From Phoronis australis (Eukaryota > Phoronida > Phoronidae), in contig NMRA01000519.1 of NCBI GenBank assembly GCA_002633005.1, positions 229,419-293,418 on the forward strand: a stretch of DNA of 64,000 nt. The letters are read 5' to 3'. How positions within the stretch are numbered: the first letter of the stretch is position 1; each line of letters begins with the position of its first letter. Below, one piece after another: positions 1-25,200 of the stretch. Under the pieces are notes generated by a model that did not search any database, was not told the origin of the DNA, and worked only from the letters and a program-made list of their open reading frames with translations. The translations under genes were made by a program, and so were the position numbers.

Positions 1-420
1 CCTAAATTTTCGCGACAACTTCGGAGAAGCAATATTTGTTCTGAAATTCGGTATCGAAATTCTAAAAACTTGTAATGAAGTGAAACCAGCTCCAATAATT
101 TGTAGTGAGGTGTACGCAAGCTCGTGAAAGAACAGCAGCTGATTGAAGAATCGGCGAAAAAATTAACTGGCCAATAGGTGACGCAATATTTCATGGCGTT
201 GAAAGCCGTCGCTAAAAAAAGATCGCTCCACAACTTTAGCAGCAGAATAACGGTAGAACGCCATTTTTTGCAACACTGTTAAATAATTTTGTTTACTCAA
301 GGAAGACTGTAGTTTTTAACGACACTAATTCTGTGTCAGATTTTATCTCACCACTTTTTTACCCACATCGGTGCAAAGCTGTGTATTTATATACAGCTTT
401 GTACCAAGGTTAGGCTGGCT
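1..420 (+). repeat. Dispersed non-coding repeat, copy 1 (inverted partner at 40930-41335)
   Basis: Nearly the whole stretch reappears in reverse complement at 40930-41335, about 40 kb away, with scattered substitutions and small indels. Shared landmarks include the AATCGGCGAAAAA tract, the GCCAATAGGTGACGCAATAT tract and the TTTACTCAAGGAAGAC tract. No reading frame is conserved. Its right end holds an imperfect palindrome (about 373-410) with arms GGTRCAAAGCTGT and ACAGCTTTGYACC. The loop is shorter in the second copy. It looks like an old non-autonomous element; its class is unknown. Confidence 0.8.
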
Positions 421-1077
421 AGGGATCATCTCTAAAAAAATGGTGGAGAATTAAATTTTCTTCAGATTGGAGGGTAGCTCGATTCACAAATGGTCGTGCT
501 GAAGATGGACTGTAGTCTAACTACTTCGTTCTTAATTTTAGAACACATGAAATCAAAATATCAAGTCATGTTCCAGTCACGCCAAAAGGAGGCAGCACCG
601 AACGGGGGCTGCTACAGGAACTGGAAAGTCTTTTCCAGTTACACCAATTAGGCCTACCTTCCAGAGTCTCACACTGTACCAGATTCAAGTAGTCACTTTG
701 TTTTAATATTCCAGATTTGAACCCTCGAACCAAGCCTTCCAGATATCCACTGTCAATATTAAATGTAAGCTCGGCGAACGACATTTTTCGTGTTCAGTTT
801 CAGATTGAGAAAGCCGATACTTTTCGTTGTAAAATGGCAATGTCACATGACTTATAACTGGCCAACAGAGGTCCTCATAGAGAGATTTTCAAAAATGAAA
901 ATTGATTGGATCATTTACGGAGAATTTCACCAATCACTCTGCTCAATACACATGACCCGATATGCTAATGAGATGCTATGGTATAAGTAACGCTCCATGA
1001 CCTCCGTACGGCCTTTTCGTTCTTACACACGTGTGGTTTTGGTTGTAGCTGGATTGCCGGGTCATTTTGATAAAAAC
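421..1077. other. Upstream region of AHCY, no coding feature recognised
   Basis: This interval lies between the dispersed repeat and the AHCY start codon and should contain its core promoter and 5' UTR. I see no convincing TATA box or CpG-rich stretch. The short open frames here show no family resemblance. Confidence 0.4.
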
Positions 1078-13820
<12,743 letters not shown>

Positions 13821-16201
13821 CTATCCGTAAATTTCTTGACAATCTCCTGGCTATTGCATTTGTCCGGTGCGTTGACTATTCTCATTCTTTATATAGAATC
13901 TGCTGGTTTCAAGAGGACAAGTCCGGTCCACTTTGGATGAACTGGTTTTTTGTTTAACATTATTGTGGTGGTACGAAGATGCCATGTGTAATGTGCAGGT
14001 TATCTACATGGTGGTACTGTCACTCCTAATTACGAAAATAGCAAATTTGATTACTGAGTAATCTGCATGAGTGGAGGCATATCTTTTTACAGAAAATGTA
14101 AACAGGTAGTTTTATTTCTGTAACTTAAGGGAAATTGTTGATGAACGATTGTGAACAATTGTTAATTATTATAATAAATTCTGCATTTATACTTGTTAAT
14201 TAATAACAAATATTTCTCTCATTTTACTAATAAGTTTTGTGTTGTGTACTGACACCGATAAACCACTAGGCGGCTGAGACCTGGTGTTGGTTAATTAATA
14301 TGGTGGAAGTATAGAAGATGATCATAACTAGCAATGTGTGCATTACAAATGGCAAAGATATAAGGGGTAGTCATTTCAAATGTCCACTGGGAGGACGCTG
14401 GCCCAAAGCGACGTTGGGCCAACAAAGCATAATTTGTTCTGGTTGGTGTTTTGAAAATTGATGTGGTTAATATACAGTATTTTTAGCTCTATTTGTAAAA
14501 AGGGAACTTGAACATGAAGTGATTATTCATAGAAAGTGATTGTCGCAGACAATTATGATATTTACTTTGACCGTTGTCATGCAGTCCTCAAAACGAACAC
14601 ACCCGCCAAATATCACTATATGTTGAGCAATTTCACAATTATACTAAAACAGGAGCGAGGTACACGTTGGAACTGTGACAAAATTTCGTGTATATTCGCT
14701 AAGGAACTTGATAGATGTCCGGTAGAACCAAAGAAAGTTCATATTGTTTCAAAGGAGTAGTTGCGCAGGTAGAGGTCACTGGTGGATGACAGGAAACAAA
14801 AATCAAAATGCTACAATAGCCACAATGTAACGTTTTACTGGTACCCAATGACCAAAAGGGGGCAGATACGTCTAGAAAAGTGAGCAGCAGTGAATAGTCT
14901 GGTTGAAGCAATCTGAATTTTATTCATTCCTTGGTGTTGTGTTATTTAGAACTAAAACAAAGGGTTGCACACCCAAAACACGAATCAAAGTTTGTGGTTT
15001 ATAGGTGGCGCTACATGAGCTTTCAGGCTTATTTGAAGTCTCGATGTAAAATGGATAAAAAGAAGACCGACACTAAGCTAGTTGAATGCAGTTGATGCCT
15101 GATGGAACCATTTAGTATTTTGAAGACGCACAGACAGAGCACTCCCGAACGTTTATCGTTACACATGTTCACAGAGCCGATGATAAATATTTCAAAAGAC
15201 AATATTTGATAAGAATAAACCTCTTCAAGAAAAACTTAGCATAAACTATACAAGGAATAAAGAGAAATGCTATCTATGTTAATTTACCTCATCATCAACT
15301 CCATGTTTCATTTGAAGTTAACGATTTTGATTTTCAATAGGTCACTCTACACTGTTACTGTACAAGAGAAAAGTAATCAAACAAAATACCATTTCCCTGT
15401 CATAACAGCTAATCCTGTTACCAGTAAGAAATGACGTCAGATAATAACTATTAGGACGACAAAATTCTAATTACAGAATGGGTAACTAACTTGTCTTAAT
15501 TCCCCTTAGTTCTCGATCATGATAGACGACTACTGTGACGATGAATTCAACTTCCTCCTAGCCATCGTGACGGCAAATTCCGGGTCACATTTTTTAGCTT
15601 GTACTGCATACAGTTCTGGGGTCTGTTACATGAAAAGTGACAAGGATTTAAGTAAAAAATTCAGTGTTGCGCTCATCCCCACTATTTCTGAAAATCAAAT
15701 TTCAATTCAGTTATTCACTTTATTCACGCAGTTGCCATTTAAAAAGTGAGCCTCTCTTTAGGTTTAAAAAACCAATGCATTCTGCACTTAATCACAGTGC
15801 AAAGCATGATTTATTCGCATGCCTCATTGTATTCAATGCAGAAAATACTAAAATGGCAACAGCGTGAACAACGTCTATTTGTGCAAAGTCCTTAGAATAA
15901 ACACATTAAACAGCCACATACTGAAAAAATTCTATACATTATAGACTGATGTGCTCATAATTACTAATGAGAGCTAAACCTTCACTCAGAAATTGTCAAG
16001 TGGGAGCATACCTACATGAAACAGGTCCCTGGATATCAGTTAACAATCATAAGTAACAATCAGTAGTCTTCATACACATCATAAAACAATCAGTTACATT
16101 GAATTTCATTAAGTAAATGTATCATAGATTCAATTTGATGAATAATGGAAGTCCATTCTCCATAGATTTTAAGCTTTTCTCAACTAAGCTGGGAAGACGG
16201 A
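13821..16201. other. Tail-to-tail intergenic region between AHCY and the minus-strand gene
   Basis: Holds the AHCY 3' UTR, then non-coding sequence with no gene I can support. A lone CTCF-like core CCACTAGGCGGCTG is at 14273-14286. About 15371-15610 is a dispersed repeat with an AGTAATCAAACAAAATACC start, whose relatives occur near 10130, 11555, 18250 and 24970. TTTATT at 15810-15815 reads AATAAA on the minus strand and could end the minus-strand transcript. Confidence 0.55.
14173..14178 (+). promoter_or_regulatory. AHCY polyadenylation signal AATAAA
   Basis: Canonical AATAAA 353 bp after the stop codon, in an AT-rich 3' UTR, with T/GT-rich sequence (TTTTGTGTTGTGT) about 50 bp further on. 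Confidence 0.7.
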
Positions 16202-19200
16202 CTAGTTCAATGTTGGAGGCTGCATCAGAGTTTCTGGCGGGTGATTCTCGGTAATCTCAGGTTGTCCGACACCCATTTCTGCATTAATAACGAAGAGAAT
16301 GCGTTGTGCTTCTGGGCTAATACAATGGACATCGTAAGATGTAGTAGCTGGCAATGGTGCTAGAACATTCTGTATGTCTTTGAGAACAGATAAAGTCTGA
16401 AATATAAACAGACGGTTAACAAAATGGGACCAATGAATGTTACTGCCTGAACACTGATTCAAATTCCTTGGCTACTAGGACGAAAGTGTTAAAAAGTACA
16501 GAATTTGCTTTCTATTTATGACCTGAACATAAAAATGACAAGAAAACGTTCCCTTAAACTTGGAATTATGTAGCATTGTGAATTACGTAGAAAATTATTA
16601 CCTGGTTACCGTATGTACCTGATCAACCTTAATCCTGTTCAACTCCCTGAGACCACACAATGGGTGCAACCATTGTCCGAGCACATTCATTAATCCAATC
16701 ACCTAATTTTGCAGATTTCAAGTAATAAATTACCCCTGTGGTTACTTAAATTGGAAAAAATCCAAGACCTGCAATTTTTTGAAAATGTGATGTGGCTGTA
16801 TTTCTACTTCAGAATCTATTAGTGGGTCCAAACTGTGTCATAATAATAGCAGATATGTCATAACTAAACATTCCAATACTAGCAAAAAATATCAACCAAA
16901 AAGAGCAGCAATGTTTCTGTATGGCAATAAGGGTTTGGTATCTTTGACACTGCAAACTTAATTGACACATACTGTCAATTTGACTTGTAGTTCCACCTTG
17001 TTTGAGTGCTCATCAACTGAGAAGATGTCATGCAATTTGGACCTCAAGAGGTCAGCCATTGTAGAAGGAGCAAAGGAGATAGGGGAGTCCAACACCTCTA
17101 TGAGTTTGTGTTGAAAAGCAGCTGCCATGCGATCAACTCCATCCAAGTCCAGCACAGTCTCCTGAACAGAACAGACGTAATATTATGTACAGAGGGTGGA
17201 AACCACCCTTAATACATACCATGAAACTGCAACCACGTTCTGACACAACACACACAGAAACTGGGCAGTGTCATTGTCTGTGGTAATGATGGCTAAGTGT
17301 GGTGGAGTACAGGTTGCAACATGGTAAGTTTTTGCGGTGTGTGGTAAGGGTGCATGCCCATGGTAAGAGTTAATTTCCACCCCCGGGTGTAACTCAAGCC
17401 ACCCTCTTTTAGAACATTGGTTAAAGTGTCTGTGATGATTCTTTACAACATTTTGACACAAAGAAGTGGCATACTGTGCGCTCAGTTTTAAAAAGTTTCA
17501 AAAACAATAGATTTCCATTGTCAAGCAAGTAGCGGTAACATCGCACTGTACTTTTAATTGAATGTGCCGTTCTATCACACAATGAGCCTATCGCCAATAG
17601 CAAACATACTATACACAGCTCTGGCCTGTGGGAGCACAGATTTAAGCATCTTTTGTGCCTTTTGCAAAGTAAGCAACCCACTTCAAAGTGTACAATACCT
17701 GTATTTACCTGTGTCTCTGCGTCAGCAGTTTCACTGTTGTTGTCACCTTCAGCGCCCCCTGCCTTGCGTTCAATACTGTTCTCAATGGCGTACGTGACAA
17801 GGTCATACAACATCTGTGCTAAACTAAGGACATACTCCAGTCGTCCAGCTACACTATGTAGCATGCGCCATGTCTCAGTTATGTGTGCATCACTCTGAAA
17901 TCAGCAGCATTATCAAGTCTGGTATGATCCCATTTTAAAGTAGCAACTAGCTGGTTTTCGTGCGAAGAACGCGCCGCTACTAATAGATTTCAAGCAATAA
18001 ACTAGCCATCATGGCAGCAGAAAAATAACACAGAAAAACGCGCCGGTATTAATAGATTTCAAGCAATAAACTGTAGCCATCATGGCAGCAGAAAAAAACA
18101 TGAAGCCAAAATTAGGCTGTAGAAAATTTACAATTTGTGACTTAAAAATCTTCCTTTTAACCAAAAAGAAATTACCGTATGCAGAACACTATTACTAACA
18201 CATTCAGTCGGTAAAACAAATAGTGCAGCTACCTTTAATCCTACGCCAAAAGCAATCAGACAAAATATTGTTTCCCCATCATGTTGCGTGATGGCGCCGG
18301 TAGTCACCAAACATTCTTGCTACTCTTATGGTTAATTCCGCATGCGCTTGCACTCAGCTGTCATGACGGGGACTTCAGGGTCATTTTGACTGATTACTTT
18401 AGCCTGTACTGTATATACAATCACACTCGTCATCTTATTCACATCATTTGTATCAACACACTACCATCAGTTACAAATTATTACATGGTGGATGACGACA
18501 GTCACACACACGGTCTCCCACAATATTCGTATGACCTTTTCGTTTAATGTTCTTTGTGTGACTTTGTAAATGATATCGGTCACAGGCCACAGTAACTCTA
18601 AAAACCTAAAATTACAGTTGCATCGAAATTGATGTCTTGATTAACTTATCAAACATGACATTGACCAAAATGCGGTTTGACTCTTGTTAATGTAACACGG
18701 GGTAATTTTTAATAATTATGTTAGTTTGCACATTGAATACATCGTATGTGTATTAAATAGGTTTCTGGTCATTAAATAGTATAATTAAACAATCAATTAA
18801 AAGCTATGATGTACTTACCAGCTTAATCAATGACCGGATACACAACCAGCGATGCACGTTCATCCAATCACCGTGCTTGGCCAACATCAGAAGCATGCTA
18901 TCGACGGAGCGCAGAGCAGCCCGAATATTTGGTCCACTGTATGGATTAGACAGGTCGGCCATGTTTTGAAAATGAAAAGCTGCCTGTAACGAGTTCACAA
19001 TACAGGGTGAGTCGAAATGATGCAGCCTAGTTTACACACGAAACTTCAGTCTGCACAGCCATGTATTCGTTTTCATCTTCACACTGCCTGCAGAGTTAAG
19101 TAGGCGGACCACACATGATGTCATGACCACATTTTCTTGTGTTACAGCCCACTTTTGCACCTGCGTATTGAACCTGACTGTGTTGTATGAGATCACTAAA

Positions 19201-22200
19201 CTAATGAAGTGGAAACATAATCAGCAACTGGCAAGTCGGTCTTTCAGGTGCCATTTAGAATAATTCTGATTTCAGTTAACAGTTCAGTGATTTTGAAAGT
19301 CGAAGACCCAACTGTGTTAATTTTTCTTACAGAAAAAACACCTCTAAATTTCATATTTTATACAGGCATAAGTTGTCTGCCACTATTTACGAGTAGTCTA
19401 GATAGCACCACACTCAATCAACTCTCACCAACTCTAACAACAGACCAGCCTAGGGCACATGAGAGACTGGAGACTTTTGTTGTGACATACCGCTTTCTGG
19501 TCCTCTGGGGTAAAAAAGCACACATTCCTTTAGAAATGCGTACAAAAGGTGTAACTGAAGAATTTTACAAATGATAAAGTAGTTTCTAAAGATAACCAGT
19601 CAGGCAGAATTTAGCAGAACTGTGACAAAACAGCAACAGCTTATATATAACGAATCACGAATGAAATTAAATGAGATTAAAATTTGACGTTTTGTCAAAA
19701 TTATCAAAAGGATATTACTGGTATTGTGATATGAAGTTATCCGTCAAGTACCTACCAGACATACACTCAGGTAACACTCCACTCAACAGTCAGGCAAATG
19801 TAGAAAGATTTTGTCAAACTTTCACCAGAATTAATTTTAAAGAAAAGCAAATTCTTTGTCATGACAAAAATGTACATTTCACTGCATATTTGTGAGTCAA
19901 AACTTTGTCAAATTTTAGCAGAGACCAATTTATTTCAAAAGCTACTTATCAAAGAGTTCTCGGAAAACAAGACTAGTCTTCTCCGCGTAGAGGTCACCCT
20001 CATTTTAAATGATCACTAAATAATACAGCTAGTATAACTTTATAACTGAGAGTAAATTGTATGGGAATTTTAACATCTTTTAACACGTAGACATGGTAAC
20101 TACATTGCAACATGCTCGGCGCTTCCAAGTTTGCTCCACCGTTTCAATTTCAATCTCTAAGAGTCCGTCCTGTCAAATTTCTTGCAGTTATGTTTTCAAA
20201 TTTGTTTGAAGACGTGGTCACTAAACTACAGGATATGAAGGCAAGTACCTGATCTTTTTCCAGGAAAACATTGAGATACAATGCTGCAGGATTTTCTGTG
20301 TAATATGTTGTAAAACTGAAACAAGAACAATAAATCACCACCAGTGTGACTGAGCAAGCTTTGTGCATCAGCAGTCAGTAAAATGAACAAATGGAAAACT
20401 CAATACAATAACGACAGCTCCAACAGAAAGTCAGGCAACAAACATTTTACTAACAAGAGCAACGCGGAGTGTTGAAATGCGCAGTAAACGGTATGCCTCT
20501 AGGGATGTTTATTTGGAATGTAGAAATGGCCATTAGATGACGCAAAATACGTCAAATCCATCCGAAAAATGCTATGTGTCACCAAAGCTATTTACCATAT
20601 GTCAAAAATCTGTCGAGGAAATTCTAAGAAACAGGACTCGAAAAATGGTAAAAATGGCCACTAGATGGTGCAAAATACCATGACTCAAACCTAAAACCAG
20701 AGGATAACCTCAGCTCACTGATAGATACCTATCTGCCAAATTTTATGAAAATCCGTTGAGGAACTTTAAAGATACAGACTGAGGTAAAATTATAAAACTA
20801 TAATTGCCACTAGGGAGCACACCAGTAGTCTGATGATACACTCGCCAAATAGGAGATACACCCACGGGCGTAAAAGAACTGCCACTAGGAGGCGTCACAG
20901 TTGTCGAGGTTGTCAGAAAATCATTGTCAGCCCTCCTCTTCACATTAGAACATTAGAAACATACATGCCAATTTCCACACTCATCCTTAGAATTGTTTGG
21001 TTGACAGAGGGGCATTTTTGCACAAAAAAAAACTCGAAAACAGCAAAAATGGCCACTAGGTGGCACAAAATGCCTCAAATTCAACTGAAAACTGGATGAC
21101 AGTGTCAACTCACTAATATATGCAAATTTACCAAATTTCATGAAAATCTGTCGACCACCTGTTTGAAGATGCAGTGCTAAACGTAAAAAACTAAAATTGC
21201 CACTAGGGGCAAACCAGTAGTCCGAAAGTCGTTGTCCTCTGTTAACAACTTCATTATAAATGCACCAGCAAAATTCAATCCTGTAAAGCAGTTAGGAGAT
21301 ACAGCCATGGGTGTAAAAACAAACAAAACTGCCACTAGGAGGCGCCACAGTAGTCAAAGTCGTGCGGAAATTATCGTCAGCCGCCCTCTTCACAGTAAGA
21401 ACATGTGCCAATTTTCAAAATCATACCTAGAGCAGTTTGGTTGATAAAGGGCGGACGCCAAAAAAACAGACTCGAAAACAGTTAAAATGGCCACTAGGTG
21501 GCGCAAAGTAACCTCGAATCCATCCAAAAATGGGAGGATGGCATCATCTCACTAATAGACGCCTAACCAGCAAATTTTATGAAAATCGTTAAGGACCTAC
21601 AAAAAAACAGAGGTAAGCGTAAAAAACTAAAATTGCCACTAGGGGGCACACCGGTAGTCAGAGAGGTCCAAAATTAGTCGCCGTCCTTCCTCAGCTTCAT
21701 AGAAACACATCTGCCAAATCTCATCAAGATCCTGTGAAGAGTTTAGGAGATGACAGCAATATGCGACCACATATAAATTTGCGGGCACATGAAAATAGGT
21801 TACTTTACACAACAAAAGTACCAAAATACCATAAATCAAAGCCTCATAGGAATTTTACTGCCAGTAAATATTAATTGNAATATATGCAAATTTACCAAAT
21901 TTCATGAAAATCTGTCGACCACCTGTTTGAAGATGCAGTGCTAAACGTAAAAAACTAAAATTGCCACTAGGGGCAAACCAGTAGTCCGAAAGTCGTTGTC
22001 CTCTGTTAACAACTTCATTATAAATGCACCAGCAAAATTCAATCCTGTAAAGCGGTTAGGAGATACAGCCATGGGTGTAAAAACAAACAAAACTGCCACT
22101 AGGAGGCGCCACAGTAGTCAAAGTCGTGCGTAAATTATCGTCAGCCGCCCTCTTCACAGTAAGAACATGTGCCAATTTTCAAAATCATCCCTAGAGCAGT

Positions 22201-25200
22201 TTGGTTGATAAAGGGCGGACGCCAAAAAAACAGACTCGAAAACAGTTAAAATGGCCACTAGGTGGCGCAAAGTACCTCGAATCCATCCAAAAATGGGAGG
22301 ATGGCATCATCTCACTAATAGACGCCTAACCAGCAAATTTTATGAAAATCCGTTAAGGACCTACAAAAAAACAGAGGTAAGCGTAAAAAACTAAAATTGC
22401 CACTAGGGGGCACACCGGCAGTCAGAGAGGTCCAAAATTAGTCGCCGTCCTTCCTCAGCTTCATAGAAACACATCTGCAAAATCTCATCAAGATCCTGTG
22501 AAGAGTTTAGGAGATGACAGCAATATGCGACCACATATAAATTTGTGGGCACATGAAAATAGGTTACTTTACACAACAAAAGTACCAAAATACCATAAAT
22601 CAAAGCCTCATAGGAATTTTACTGCCAGTAAATATTAATTGGATACTTCAACTTAAGCACTGAGCTCTTTGACCAAACTGATCCTACGTACCTGTTTGAC
22701 TGGGATGAACGAAAGTTAAAACGATACTGTATGTTAACAGGTGTATACTGCCAATCGACCAGGACAAACATCTGCAATACAAACGGTTATTTACTACCCA
22801 GTGGGTAACACTCACTAAAAAGTGCCCTGCATTTTCAGAACCAGTTTTCTCCATTAAATAACAAGCATCAAACTGGTTCTCAAAATACGGGACCTCTGTG
22901 ATTGTTACCCAAGCCTGAACAGTAAATAACTACTGAGTAATAACCCACACAACTATGTCCCCAGGGAGATAACGATTTGACGGGAAAATAAGATGGTACG
23001 TTGCGATGTTCTATAGAGAACGTTCATGTGCTGCATGGTTTGATCCACTACACTGCATAGGATTGATCGACACTAAGCACAATAAAGTTGGATATTTTCA
23101 TCTTCGTTTTGTGAGTTTTGTAGGGTTTTTGTTCAAAATGGAGGTTATCTGTCCTCAGTAGTTATTTTGTGTCTAGAACACTAGTGGAGGAATGATTACC
23201 GTTGGGGTTGGCACCGCAATAATTCCTTCAAATGGCACTCAGTGTCACGATATGTTAAATAACACCATAGTTATGAAATAAATTGTACACTGTCATTACC
23301 ACAGTTTTGGGTTCTGAGCACCAGTATACAAACCGAGGGTGAACGTTGATAACTGATCTATTGTACGATTTCATCCACTTTAGGTGGAATTAGGCTTCAC
23401 AAACCTTGAGCAATAATGAATTACCAATTCTTTCCAAGTCCAGAAACCACTTTGAACTGAGTAAAGGACTGGCTGGGACCAATTTCACCCTGTAAATGAT
23501 CTAAATTATAGACTTTTTAATGGAAGGATGGTCTATAGCAGCTAAATATACTGTCGCTAATCTTCTTTTGCTAGGCATTATTTACTAGGCTACTCGTTAG
23601 GCCACTCATCAGATATCCTCTAATCCTACCTTTAATAGGACTGGCTCTTTGCTGAGTACTGTACGAACGAGGTTTGTTTTAAATATGAAAGACTTTGTAG
23701 ATATGTCTGGAGTGCTCCATCTCTGCTGGGCCCTACCCAGGTAGACACCTAACAGTGGACAATGGCTGCTCTCTAACAGCTGAAGTATATGACTGGTCAC
23801 TGCAATAAAAAGGTCATGTTAGATCCCAATACATGACAAAACGTCCAAAATCAAGCAGACACCTTTCACTTAAATTTAACTTTTGGCTAACTTCAACACA
23901 AAATATATAAATTGAGTGGCTGTTGTCAATAACAGGTGCTTGAACTTCTAAAACAGATTTTATGCTGTAGTTAGAGAGGTCATAAAACTCTCTGTTGTAA
24001 CTGACACCAGCAGCTATATATCTCCTCTTAACTTGTTCCTCATATTTGGTTTAAAGAAAATTCCTGAACCAAGAGTTTGTTATGCCTTAGGCTTGATAAT
24101 TATATGTTAACTGATTTATCACCAAGTGTCAAAGCCAAGCATGATTGCTAGTACTACACAAGTGTCACCTTTGGCACAGTTCAGAAATCATTCGTCAAAG
24201 TAAGGAACAAGTTGAGACCACTTTATAGAGAAAAGTGACTTTTATAATCAAAGGCTACTTCTTTGACGGTTAGGTTTATAGCCGCTTTAAACATTTAGTA
24301 CAAAAAGGATCATTGTCAAGCTAAAACACTAACCAATGTCAGCGTACAACTCAACTGCTTCAGTAGCTCCCCCAAGTGGTCCACTCACGTAGCAGTATTC
24401 GGTGACATCTATCTTTCGTAAATAAGGGGACATTTTTCCATANCTCTTATAATCAAAGTGACTCTTATAATCAAAGTGACTCTTATAATCAAAGTGACTT
24501 TTATAATCAAAGGCTACTTCTTTGACGGTTAGGTTTATTGCCGCTTTAAACATTTAGTACAAAAAGGATCATTGTCAAGCTAAAACACTAACCAATGTCA
24601 GCGTACAACTCAACTGCTTCAGTAGCTCCCCCAAGTGGTCCACTCACGTAGCAGTATTCGGTGACATCTATCTTTCGTAAATAAGGGGACATTTTTCCAT
24701 ACCAGGGTGTAGTGTTTGTCAGTGCAGTGCAAAATGCAACCTAAAATACAACAAAATTAAACAAGAAAATTTCAAGTTACCACCAGAATCTGAGCTCCCC
24801 ATTAGGCTAGCTGGGTAACCTTACTAGCAGCGAATAGCAATAGAAATCGCTTGTAGAAATAACTTTGCGCACAAAAGCCGTGATTGCAAAACAATTGTAC
24901 TGTACATGCGTGCCTTCAGACCCATGTACCTACATTAGGTACATGCCTCTAAGCCCTACAAGACAATTAAAAGTAATCAGACAAAATACCGTTTTCAGGC
25001 ATGATGGCTCCCTCCTGAAAGAGTACAAAAATGGCAGTATTCTTATCAGGTTTATGTTTTTGTACTTGTTAAACTGAAAGTTAGTGTGCTTCAAAGTTAG
25101 ATACCAGTGTTGGTTCATAAAGTGATGTGATGTAAAAAATAATGTTTTTTAATTCCCAACTCTTTGTGTATTATTTTGTTTTTGCTTGGTAGGATTATTA

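Noticed and set aside
24334-24442. A second, duplicated exon in the large gene
   Set aside because: The copy is cut by the N at 24443 in mid-exon and is flanked by duplicated intron, so it is most likely an assembly duplicate of 24593-24740.
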